In this document: positions 1 to 5,675 of the stretch, in pieces
Numbering within the stretch: position 1 is the stretch's first letter
Layout of the letters: every line of letters starts with the position of its first letter
Translations under genes and position numbers: made by a program
The notes under the pieces: generated by a model
What the model saw: the letters and a program-made list of their open reading frames with translations, nothing else
Told to the model about the DNA's origin: nothing
Database searches by the model: none
Origin: Rhodospirillales bacterium
GTDB taxonomy: Bacteria; Pseudomonadota; Alphaproteobacteria; UBA828
DNA length: 5,737 nt
Direction: 5' to 3'
Assembly: GCA_026712885.1 (NCBI GenBank)
Contig: JAPOPO010000038.1
Span: 1 to 5,737, forward strand

Positions 1-3000
1 TAGGCGCTCTCCAGGTTGTCGCTCGCCCGGAAGAGCGTCGCGTCCCCGCCGCCCATCGCGGTCTGGGAGTCGCGCTGCCCGCGGGTGATGGCGCCGAGCG
101 AGTCGAGCCGCCGGGCGATCGTCGCGATGAACCGCCGCTCGCCCTTCACGTCCGTCGTGATCGGGCGGAAGAGCGGCGCCCACGCCTGGTGCGTGCGGTG
201 GGTCCTTCCCAGGCCCTGGATGGCCTGGTCCGCACGCCAGCCGGGCTCGAGCAGGTAGTGGACCCGCCGGTCGGTATTGGCGCACCCGAGGTCCGCGTGG
301 TAGCTCCGGCCCGTTCCCCCCGCCATCGAGAAGACGAGGATGCGCTTGGTGCCGTCCATGAACGCGGCGGTCTCGGCGAGGCTCGCCGACGCCGGGCGCG
401 TCTTGAGCGCGAAGCGCACTCCGGAGGCATCCTGGAGACGCAGCACCCGGCGCGAGCGCCCGGTGACCTCCGCGACCTCGTCGGCGCCGAAGTGGTGGAG
501 AAGCTGGTCGAGCGCCGCCGGCACCGGGGGGAGCGCGGCGAGCTTCTCCATCAGCACGTCGCGCGCGGCCAGTGCCTCCTGCGAGAGCACCGGGTGGCCG
601 TCCTTGTCCTTCACCGGGCGCGACATCAGGTTCCCGTCCTCGTCGGTGAAGGGCTCGTGGAGCTGGACGGGGAAGGCGTGCGCGAGGAAGTCGAGCACGT
701 ACTCCCGCGGGGTGAGGTCGATGGAGAGGTCGTCCCACTCCGAGGGCGGGATCTCCGCGATGCGCCGCTCCATCAGCGCCTCGCCGGTCGAGACGAGCTG
801 CACCACCGGCGCGCGCCCGGCCTCCAAGTCGGCCTCGATGGCGCGGATGAGGGTCGGGCACTTCATCGATGTCAACAGGTGCCCGAAGAAGCGCTGCTTC
901 GCGCCCTCGAACGCGGAGTAGGCGGCGGACTTGGCGTTGCGGTTCAGCGTCGAGTTGCCCTCGACGATGCCGGTCGCCTTGAGCGCCTCGGTGATGTTGT
1001 GGTGGATGACCTTGAACGCGCCGGCGTACGAATCGTAGATGCGTCGCTGGGGGTCGGAGAGCGGGTGCTCGAGGATGTCGACCTCGACGCCGTCATAGGA
1101 GAGTGCGCGGGCCTGGTAGAGCCCCAGCGCCTTCAAGTCCCTCGCAACCACCTCCAATGCGGCGACCCCGCCCGCCTCCATGGCGGAGACGAAGTCGCCC
1201 CGGCTCTCGAACGGCGTCTCGCCGGCGGCCCACAAGCCGAGGCGCCCCGCGTAGGCGAGCCCGGGGACGGTGGTGGCGCCCGTCGCCGAGACGTAGGCGA
1301 TGCGCGCATCGGGCAGCGCGTTCTGGAGACGCAAGCCCGCCCGGCCCTGCTGCGACGGCGCGACCTCGCCGCGGCTGCCCTTCGACCCCGCCGCGTTCGC
1401 CATCGCGTGTGCCTCGTCGAAGACGATGACCCCGTCGAAGGCGTGGCGATCGTCCTCGTCGAGACTTCCCGCGAGCCAGCCGACAATCTGGTCGAGCCGC
1501 GATGCCTTCCCCTGCCGAGCCGGCGAGCGCAGCGTCGCGTAGGTTGCGAAGAGAATGCCCTCGTTGAGCGGAATCTCCAGCCCCTGCCGGAACTTGCCCA
1601 AGGGGATGACGTCGTCCCCAGCTCCCCCGAGCGCGGTCCAGTCGCGGCGCGCGTCCTCGACGAGCTTGTCGGACTGGGAGAGCCACAGCGCGCGCTTGCG
1701 GCCGCGGAGCCAGTTGTCGAGCACGACGGCGGCGACCTGCCGTCCCTTGCCCGCGCCGGTGCCGTCGCCCAGCATCCAGCCGCGCCGGAGCCTGACCGGC
1801 GCCGAGAGCACCTCGCCGTCGTCGGCCGGGACGGCGGTACGGACCTCGTCGTCGCCGCAGCGCTGAACGGTCTCCCATCCCGAGCCGATGCGGTAGCGCG
1901 CGGCGAGGTGGCGCGAGTGGGCCTCGCCCGCAAGCACGACGCTCTCGAGCTGGGCGTCGGAGAGGAGCCCCTCGGCGACCACGCGCTCCGGCAGCATCGG
2001 GCGGTAGGCCGGCACCGGATGCGGCACCGCCGCCATGGCGCCCGACTGCACGAGCGGGGTCGGATGCTCGGTCGCGCCCGACACCCGGGCCACGCCCGGT
2101 CGCCACGGCTCGTAGGGGCCGGCGGTCGAGGCGGGTGCGGCGGGCGCGCCCGGCGGTGCGTCCACGGGTCCCGTCTCCACGGTGAGCTCGGCGACCGGAC
2201 CCCAGTCACGGGCCGGCGCGGACGGCGTCGGGCCGGCGGGCTTGCGGGCCGGTGCGGGCAACGTTCGGCGACGCGCGGGGGCGTGCCCGAAGAGATCGGC
2301 GCCCGGCACGGGCGTGATCGGCATGCGTGACGGCACCGCCGCGAGGACGGCGTCGAGCAGCTCGGCGGCGCTGGCCGCGCGGGCCTGGCCGTCGACGGTG
2401 ATGCCGGGCTCGGCGCTGCGGTCGAGGACGGTGAGGCGCGAGTCGAAGCGCGTGCGGCGCCGGGCATAGGCGCGTCCGTGGACGGCCATGGTGAACACGA
2501 CCCGCGCCTGCGCGGTGAGCGAGGAGAAGCCGTCGTTCCAGGCGGTATCGCCCGGGACGCAGTGGGCCGAGGTGATTGCCGCGAGCCGGCCGCCGGGCGG
2601 CAGCATCGAGAAGGCCGAGCGCAGGTGGCGCAGGTCGGCGTCGTGGCGGATGCGGCCGACCCCCGGCGTCGCCGAGAACGGCGGGTTCATGAGCACGACG
2701 CTCGGCCGGAGCCCGGGGAGGCGGTCGGCGATGCTCTCGGCGTTGTGGCGGGTGACGGGGGCTTGCGGAAAGAGCGTGCCCAGGAGCGAGGCGCGCACAC
2801 CCGCAATCTCGTTGAGGTAGAGGTTCCCGGCGGCACGGTTGCCGAGCGCGCACTCGGCCATGACGGCGAGCATGCCGGTGCCGGCCGACGGCTCCAGCAC
2901 GACGTCGCCCGGGCGCACGGCCGCTGCCCGCAGCGCGGCATAGGCGAGCGGAAGCGGCGTTGAGAACTGCTGGAGGCGGATCTGGTCCTCGGAGCGCTTC

Positions 3001-3380
3001 GTGTGGGAGGGCTCCAGTGCCGCGATGGCCTCCAGCATCGCGAGCATGCGCCGGGGACCGCCGGGGCCGGCGCCCGCGCGCCGGCGCATGGCGCGGCCGT
3101 AGCGCCGAACGAACAGCACGACGGCGGCTTCGGCGGCCTCGTAGGCGTCCTTCCACACCCAGGCGCCTTCGGCGTCGCTCGCTCCGAAGGAGCGGGTCAT
3201 GGCGTTGCGGAGCGTGGCGGCGTCGAACGACCGGCCGGCGACGAGGACGGGCAGCAGAATCCCGGCCGCGGTGAGGAGCGAGTTCGCCCCCGACGGCGTG
3301 GAACTGGCCGGTGGCGGGCGGGTCGCGAGGGTGTGGGCCGGGCGCGCGGGGGCGTCCGGCGCCGGGATGGCGTCGAGCAT
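1..3380 (-). CDS. Methyltransferase-strawberry notch (SNO) helicase fusion protein, C-terminus cut off by window edge
   Basis: The frame is open without a stop from ATG at 3380 to the window edge, giving 1126 visible residues; such proteins are usually around 1400 residues or more, so the C-terminus is missing. The start is supported by GGGAG at 3391-3387, 6 nt upstream. The N-terminal half is a gamma-type DNA amino-methyltransferase (N6-adenine or N4-cytosine): a QFSTPLPLA segment at 138-146, the SAM-binding motif LEPSAGTG at 162-169 and the catalytic NPPF at 232-235. A Pro/Ala-rich linker (about 370-425) leads to the SNO-type helicase (AAA_34/Helicase_C_4 families). This has Walker A GDGTGAGKG at 538-546, Walker B/DEAH at 655-658, SATG at 698-701, GGTGRSYHADL from 1021 and QGLGRTHR at 1055-1062. 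All catalytic motifs look intact, so an active ATPase and methylase are expected. Eukaryotic SNO proteins act in transcription; bacterial versions are mostly on plasmids and phages. A role in protecting or modifying element DNA is inferred. Confidence -1.
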   Translation of the reverse strand, partial: MLDAIPAPDAPARPAHTLATRPPPASSTPSGANSLLTAAGILLPVLVAGRSFDAATLRNAMTRSFGASDAEGAWVWKDAYEAAEAAVVLFVRRYGRAMRRRAGAGPGGPRRMLAMLEAIAALEPSHTKRSEDQIRLQQFSTPLPLAYAALRAAAVRPGDVVLEPSAGTGMLAVMAECALGNRAAGNLYLNEIAGVRASLLGTLFPQAPVTRHNAESIADRLPGLRPSVVLMNPPFSATPGVGRIRHDADLRHLRSAFSMLPPGGRLAAITSAHCVPGDTAWNDGFSSLTAQARVVFTMAVHGRAYARRRTRFDSRLTVLDRSAEPGITVDGQARAASAAELLDAVLAAVPSRMPITPVPGADLFGHAPARRRTLPAPARKPAGPTPSAPARDWGPVAELTVETGPVDAPPGAPAAPASTAGPYEPWRPGVARVSGATEHPTPLVQSGAMAAVPHPVPAYRPMLPERVVAEGLLSDAQLESVVLAGEAHSRHLAARYRIGSGWETVQRCGDDEVRTAVPADDGEVLSAPVRLRRGWMLGDGTGAGKGRQVAAVVLDNWLRGRKRALWLSQSDKLVEDARRDWTALGGAGDDVIPLGKFRQGLEIPLNEGILFATYATLRSPARQGKASRLDQIVGWLAGSLDEDDRHAFDGVIVFDEAHAMANAAGSKGSRGEVAPSQQGRAGLRLQNALPDARIAYVSATGATTVPGLAYAGRLGLWAAGETPFESRGDFVSAMEAGGVAALEVVARDLKALGLYQARALSYDGVEVDILEHPLSDPQRRIYDSYAGAFKVIHHNITEALKATGIVEGNSTLNRNAKSAAYSAFEGAKQRFFGHLLTSMKCPTLIRAIEADLEAGRAPVVQLVSTGEALMERRIAEIPPSEWDDLSIDLTPREYVLDFLAHAFPVQLHEPFTDEDGNLMSRPVKDKDGHPVLSQEALAARDVLMEKLAALPPVPAALDQLLHHFGADEVAEVTGRSRRVLRLQDASGVRFALKTRPASASLAETAAFMDGTKRILVFSMAGGTGRSYHADLGCANTDRRVHYLLEPGWRADQAIQGLGRTHRTHQAWAPLFRPITTDVKGERRFIATIARRLDSLGAITRGQRDSQTAMGGGDATLFRASDNLESA

Positions 3381-3513
3381 GGAGGTCTCCCAGTCGGAAC
3401 GGCGTGGAAGGCCCGACAGACGGCGGCGTGAGCGGTTGCTCCCTGACCGCCGGCCGGGCTTATCCGCGCCGCGCCACCCCGCCTCCGGCTGGCGGGGGCC
3501 GGTGGGGAGGGAG
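3381..3513 (-). other. Leader/intergenic region before the SNO fusion gene, with GC hairpins
   Basis: This 133-bp gap separates the stop of the 97-residue gene from the SNO start. It holds a perfect 7-bp inverted repeat (CCCCGCC at 3477-3483, GGCGGGG at 3491-3497, 7-nt loop) about 17-37 nt after the upstream stop, and a weaker 5-bp one (GCGGT 3432-3436 with ACCGC 3446-3450). Neither is followed by a T tract on either strand, so neither is a standard terminator. I see no convincing -35/-10 pair. The SNO gene is therefore probably read through from the upstream small genes, possibly with a hairpin that stabilises or attenuates the mRNA; that is inference. Confidence -1.
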
Positions 3514-3807
3514 TCAGGCGGGGATGGTGTGGCCGCGTTCCGCGGCGCGGGCGCGGCAGGTCTCGATCAAATTGGTGTAGTCGGCGGGGTCGAGGACCCG
3601 GCCGACATTCGTGAGGAATGCGAGCTGCAAGGCGATGAGGCGCACGGCCGGGTCGTCGGCTTGGCGGCGGCCCTCGCCGATGACCTGCCGGCAGGCGTGG
3701 TGCAGGGTGGCGGCAACGCCGCTCGGATTGCAGGCCCCGCTCTCGGCGATGACGAGCGCGTCGGCGTGGCGGTCGAAGGCCGGCGGCAGGGTGTCGAGGG
3801 TGGTCAC
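3514..3807 (-). CDS. Conserved hypothetical protein, 97 residues
   Basis: The frame opens further upstream, but the GTG at 3807 is chosen. It has GGAGGG at 3820-3815 with 7-nt spacing, and its GTGA overlaps the stop of the preceding gene, a typical translational coupling. Upstream of this point the frame is an Arg-rich shadow. The product is compact, probably mostly helical and soluble, with no signal peptide or membrane segment. A notable stretch is AESGACNPSG at 21-30, followed by an amphipathic segment (HHACRQVIGEG) and a hydrophobic LIALQLAFLTN at 58-68. From memory, short proteins with a similar 'ADALxIAESGACNxSG' core occur in alphaproteobacterial accessory regions, but no function is known to me. 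Its position immediately before the SNO fusion gene suggests shared expression. Confidence is high that it is a gene; function unknown. Confidence -1.
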   Translation of the reverse strand: MTTLDTLPPAFDRHADALVIAESGACNPSGVAATLHHACRQVIGEGRRQADDPAVRLIALQLAFLTNVGRVLDPADYTNLIETCRARAAERGHTIPA

Positions 3808-4142
3808 CGCGATGCCCTCCGGACCTTGGCGACGAGGCCGTCGACGATTGCGGCGGGTGCGCCGGTGACGGCGCCCCAGGCGCGGAGGTTCCCCTCGACG
3901 TCGTGCCACGAGCCGATGAGCGTGTCGTGAAACGGGGACTCGGTGGTGACGGCGAACACGGCGTCACCGCTCACGACGACGCCAGTGATCGCGGGCTCGG
4001 TCATGGCGGACCTTCCGATGAGAAAGCAGAGGATGGCCGCGAACCCGGGCGACAGGTTCTCGCCGCGGCTCGGGTCCATCGGGTGGATGGCCGGCGGCGG
4101 GCCGGCGGGCGCGGTTCCCGTGGCGGGACTGGGTGCGGGCAC
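3804..4142 (-). CDS. Small hypothetical protein (112 residues from GTG; 66 residues from the internal ATG)
   Basis: Two starts are possible in the same open frame. GTG at 4142 has an excellent AAGGAG at 4154-4149 with 6-nt spacing, and the 46 codons it adds end in G or C in about 41 cases, as expected of coding sequence here. ATG at 4004 has GGAAGG at 4016-4011, also 6 nt away, and gives a plainer 66-residue protein starting MTEPAITGVV. The longer form adds a Pro/Ala-rich tail (1-22) and a short hydrophobic stretch FAAILCFLIG at 34-43, too short for a confident membrane helix. The conserved-looking body contains GDAVFAVTTESPFHDTLIG (59-77) and a Trp-containing segment (GSWHDVEGNLRAWG). I do not recognise the family. 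The stop overlaps the next gene's GTG by 4 nt. It begins only about 24 nt beyond the T tract of a terminator, so its own promoter or partial read-through is needed. Confidence -1.
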   Translation of the reverse strand: MPAPSPATGTAPAGPPPAIHPMDPSRGENLSPGFAAILCFLIGRSAMTEPAITGVVVSGDAVFAVTTESPFHDTLIGSWHDVEGNLRAWGAVTGAPAAIVDGLVAKVRRASR

Positions 4143-4148
4143 GGGGGT

Positions 4149-4154
4149 CTCCTT
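4149..4154 (-). promoter_or_regulatory. Ribosome binding site supporting the GTG start at 4142
   Basis: The minus strand reads AAGGAG followed by six bases (ACCCCC) and then GTG. This near-ideal Shine-Dalgarno spacing is the main reason to prefer the longer form of the small hypothetical protein. The competing site is GGAAGG at 4016-4011 before ATG 4004. Confidence -1.
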
Positions 4155-4165
4155 GATTACGGGCG

Positions 4166-4206
4166 AAACGAAAACGCCCCTTCCCAAGATCGGTTCGGGA
4201 CGGGGC
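4166..4206 (-). terminator. Rho-independent terminator after the DUF2958 gene
   Basis: On the minus strand GCCCC (4206-4202) and TCCC (4200-4197) pair with GGGA (4185-4182) and GGGGC (4180-4176), with one mismatch (4201/4181) and an 11-nt loop. The stem is followed directly by GTTTTCGTTT (4175-4166). It lies 21 nt after the DUF2958 stop. The plus strand has no T tract after the stem, so the terminator works on the minus strand only. It splits the gene set into a right-hand unit (68, 214, 129 residues) and a left-hand unit (112/66, 97, SNO fusion). Confidence -1.
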
Positions 4207-4227
4207 ACGATGGGAGGCGCGGGGTGC

Positions 4228-4617
4228 TCAGGCGTGGGCGGCGCAGTGGTGGCGCGCGGCGGCGGCGTCGAGCTCGGGTCCGTACTCGACGATGCGCCCG
4301 GCGGCGCGCGCGGCCTCGGCGTAGACGCGAATGCCGTGCCTGGCCCGGAAATGACGGTCTCGCTCGATGGGGAGTCCGAACCGGCCGCGGTAGGCGGCGA
4401 TCTCGGTGACGGAAATCGACCCGAGCTCCGGGTAGCCCATGCCGAGATCGGCAAGACCGAATGCGATCGCGTCGGGGTTTTCCGGATCGAGTTCGGTCAG
4501 CAGCCAGGTTGCAGATCCGGTCGGATTGAACCACTTCGCGACAGGTTTCGGGTTGTCGGGCCGGGTGGCGCCGTTCTTCAGGAGGCGCTCGCGCTGGGCC
4601 TTGGTGAGGAGCTTCAT
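4228..4617 (-). CDS. DUF2958 domain-containing protein, 129 residues
   Basis: The product matches the DUF2958 family as I know it: an N-terminal MKLLTKAQRERLLKNG, a core ATWLLTELDPENPDAIAFGL at 36-55, DLGMGYPELGSISVTEI at 57-73, and GLPIERDRHF at 81-90. The first 90 residues are the whole domain; the remainder is an Ala/Arg-rich tail ending in HHCAAHA. Length is usual for the family. The start is the ATG at 4617, which matches the family N-terminus; its ribosome binding site is weak (a GAGA about 8 nt upstream). No enzyme function is established for DUF2958; members are common on plasmids, integrative elements and phages, often near SNO-type or antirestriction genes (recalled, not checked). 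It probably follows the 214-residue gene in one transcript and ends at the terminator just downstream. A DNA-maintenance role is only inferred from neighbours. Confidence -1.
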   Translation of the reverse strand: MKLLTKAQRERLLKNGATRPDNPKPVAKWFNPTGSATWLLTELDPENPDAIAFGLADLGMGYPELGSISVTEIAAYRGRFGLPIERDRHFRARHGIRVYAEAARAAGRIVEYGPELDAAAARHHCAAHA

Positions 4618-4721
4618 GGGCACGGTCTCGCGGTGAGTGGGCGGAAGGAAGTCCGCGCGGGTCCCGCCGGCCGGGGCGGGTTCGCGGTGCGGCGGCGCGG
4701 GTGGAGAGCCGCCAGGTCGGA
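4618..4721 (-). other. Intergenic gap with a GC hairpin between the 214-residue gene and DUF2958
   Basis: This 104-bp gap holds a perfect 6-bp inverted repeat, CCCGCC at 4663-4668 and GGCGGG at 4675-4680, with a 6-nt loop and no T tract on either side. No clear promoter is seen. It resembles the hairpin in the gap before the SNO gene, in both base content and lack of a U tract. It may be a weak or protein-dependent terminator or an mRNA-stability element, or simply a product of extreme GC content. Confidence -1.
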
Positions 4722-5366
4722 TCAGCCGAAGCGGCCGCCCTCGACGGTGAACGTCCAGCCGTTGACGGCGATGGTCTCGTCGACGACGGCGTCGGAGGAC
4801 AGGTACTCGTACTCGCGCTGGAGCTGGCGGTAGAGCCAGCGCGCGAGGTCGCGCAGCGCCTCGATGACGGTGTCCTCGGCGCCGTCCGTCATGTCCTGGC
4901 GGGTCGGGCTGTCGCGCTCGACCTCGATCGCCATGCAGTACTCGTGGCAGTAGTGGCCGCGGTGGCGGATGAGGGCCCCAAGCTGGAAGAAGTTGGGCCT
5001 CTGCACGGCCTGCAGGACGTCCGCGATGCGGTGCAGCTCGGTGTCGGTGGGCGCGTGGGCGCGGATGCCCTTGGCCGAGCCCCGGGCATGGGCGTAGGAG
5101 CCCTCGAAGCAGGCGCCGTCCCCCTGGCTGTGAAATCCGCGAAAGAAGACGTGCGCGTCGTCGCGCGTTCCCCCGCCCATGAGCTTCACGGGGCTGGTCC
5201 GCAGCGTCACGCCGAGGATGGTGCAGACGGCCTCGAAATCCTCGAACACGGCGTCGTACCACTCGTGGTCGAGGCAGGTCTCGCGATACCAGGCCCGCGC
5301 GCGCTCCTTCGCCGCGTCGGGCAGCTCGCCGAGGGCGTAGACGACGGTCTCGACGGTGCGCGGCAT
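4722..5366 (-). CDS. Conserved phage/plasmid-type protein, 214 residues (sometimes labelled 'antitoxin of toxin-antitoxin stability system')
   Basis: The ATG at 5366 is chosen because the recognisable protein begins here; GGGAGG lies 10 nt upstream (5382-5377), inside the end of the preceding gene. Upstream residues in the same frame are an Arg/His-rich shadow. Recognisable segments are ELPDAAKERARAWYRE at 14-29, HEWYDAVFEDFEAV at 34-47, FFRGFHSQGDGACFEG at 74-89, ELHRIADVLQAVQR at 110-123, HRGHYCHEYC at 135-144 and an acidic/aromatic C-terminus with WLYRQLQREYEYLSSD at 177-192. This is a family I recall from phages and plasmids of proteobacteria, usually hypothetical and sometimes called an antitoxin without strong support. 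The product is soluble with no signal peptide. The His/Cys cluster at 135-144 could bind a metal, but this is speculative. The stop of the 68-residue gene is only 2 nt upstream, so the two are probably translated together. Confidence -1.
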   Translation of the reverse strand: MPRTVETVVYALGELPDAAKERARAWYRETCLDHEWYDAVFEDFEAVCTILGVTLRTSPVKLMGGGTRDDAHVFFRGFHSQGDGACFEGSYAHARGSAKGIRAHAPTDTELHRIADVLQAVQRPNFFQLGALIRHRGHYCHEYCMAIEVERDSPTRQDMTDGAEDTVIEALRDLARWLYRQLQREYEYLSSDAVVDETIAVNGWTFTVEGGRFG

Positions 5367-5368
5367 GG

Positions 5369-5575
5369 TCAGGGTGCCTCCCGGCGGGGACCGAAGGCCA
5401 CCGCGATGTCGTCGCCGTCGACGGTGACGGTGACTTGCCTGTCGGTGGGGATCAGCCAGTGGATCTCGGTCCAAAGCGCGTGCGCGATGGCGGCGCGCTG
5501 CGCCTCGTCGTCGGAGCGCGGTGGGGCGGCCGTGACCGGTGCGGGCGCCGGTGCGGATGGGGCGTGGACGTTCAT
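5369..5575 (-). CDS. Small hypothetical protein, 68 residues, first gene of the leftward unit
   Basis: The ATG at 5575 has a strong GGAGGT at 5588-5583 with 7-nt spacing, which makes this short gene credible. The stop is followed after 2 nt by the ATG of the 214-residue gene. The first 20 residues are Ala/Pro-rich and probably disordered. Residues 21-40 (SDDEAQRAAIAHALWTEIHW) look helical, and the C-terminal part (QVTVTVDGDDIAVAFGP) looks like two beta strands. I do not recognise a family. The alternation of helix and strands with acidic residues would fit a small binding or regulatory protein, but no function can be assigned. Expression presumably starts in the divergent intergenic region immediately upstream. 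Confidence -1.
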   Translation of the reverse strand: MNVHAPSAPAPAPVTAAPPRSDDEAQRAAIAHALWTEIHWLIPTDRQVTVTVDGDDIAVAFGPRREAP

Positions 5576-5582
5576 GGACGGG

Positions 5583-5588
5583 ACCTCC
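5583..5588 (-). promoter_or_regulatory. Ribosome binding site of the 68-residue gene
   Basis: The minus strand reads GGAGGT, then seven bases, then ATG at 5575. This is one of the best Shine-Dalgarno matches in the window and is the chief support for the small gene being real. Confidence -1.
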
Positions 5589-5626
5589 GGTGGAGTGTAA
5601 GCGGTGCGGCTCCCCCACCTTCCCCC

Positions 5627-5633
5627 TATATAT
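5627..5633. promoter_or_regulatory. Candidate -10 element(s) between divergent genes
   Basis: TATATAT is the only marked AT-rich box in a GC-rich intergenic region. Because it is nearly self-complementary it could serve as -10 for the leftward genes, the rightward gene, or both. It lies about 50 nt upstream of each start codon. No good TTGACA-like -35 is found 16-18 nt away on either strand, so an activator, a non-housekeeping sigma factor or a weak promoter must be assumed. Confidence -1.
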
Positions 5634-5647
5634 GGAGTAGCGTTCGA

Positions 5648-5671
5648 TGACCCTCTCCACGAGGAGGGTCA
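5648..5671. repeat. 8-bp perfect inverted repeat, candidate operator or RBS-sequestering hairpin
   Basis: TGACCCTC (5648-5655) and GAGGGTCA (5664-5671) are exact reverse complements separated by 8 nt. The dyad lies next to the TATATAT box, where the -35 region of a leftward promoter would fall. Its right arm overlaps the GAGGAGGG ribosome binding site of the rightward gene. There is no T tract after it on either strand, so it is not a terminator. It fits an operator for a dimeric repressor, or an RNA hairpin hiding the ribosome binding site. Confidence -1.
5661..5668 (+). promoter_or_regulatory. Ribosome binding site of the rightward gene at 5676
   Basis: GAGGAGGG lies 7 nt before the ATG at 5676-5678. 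It is the main evidence that a plus-strand gene starts here. Most of it sits in the right arm of the inverted repeat 5648-5671. Confidence -1.
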
Positions 5672-5675
5672 GCCG

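Noticed and set aside
189..2330. 713-residue open frame on the plus strand
   Set aside because: It lies entirely antisense to the SNO fusion, whose motifs are unmistakable. Long antisense open frames are expected opposite very GC-rich genes, and the translation is Arg/Ala/Val-rich with no recognisable domain or good ribosome binding site.
1133..2467. 444-residue minus-strand open frame
   Set aside because: It is a shifted reading of the SNO fusion gene, made up of Ser/Arg/Pro-rich low-complexity sequence with no family features.
2206..3156. 316-residue minus-strand open frame
   Set aside because: It is another shifted reading of the same gene, over the methylase domain; Arg/Pro/His-rich with no motifs.
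3943..4833. 296-residue plus-strand open frame
   Set aside because: It is antisense to the DUF2958 gene, the small hypothetical and the terminator, and spans their intergenic gaps. Gly/Arg-rich with no domain.
4618..5262. N-terminal extension of the DUF2958 protein
   Set aside because: The extra residues are a shadow of the 214-residue gene in another frame; DUF2958 members begin at the MKLLTK-type start at 4617.
4701..5600. 299-residue plus-strand open frame
   Set aside because: It is antisense to the 214- and 68-residue genes, both of which have better ribosome binding sites and recognisable or coherent products.
5367..5660. N-terminal extension of the 214-residue protein up to an ATG at 5660
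   Set aside because: The extension is Arg/His-rich, crosses the 68-residue gene out of frame and would begin inside the inverted repeat. The family-like sequence starts at ATG 5366.
5648..5671. Inverted repeat as a transcription terminator
   Set aside because: Neither strand has a T tract after the stem, and it lies between divergent starts rather than after a gene end.
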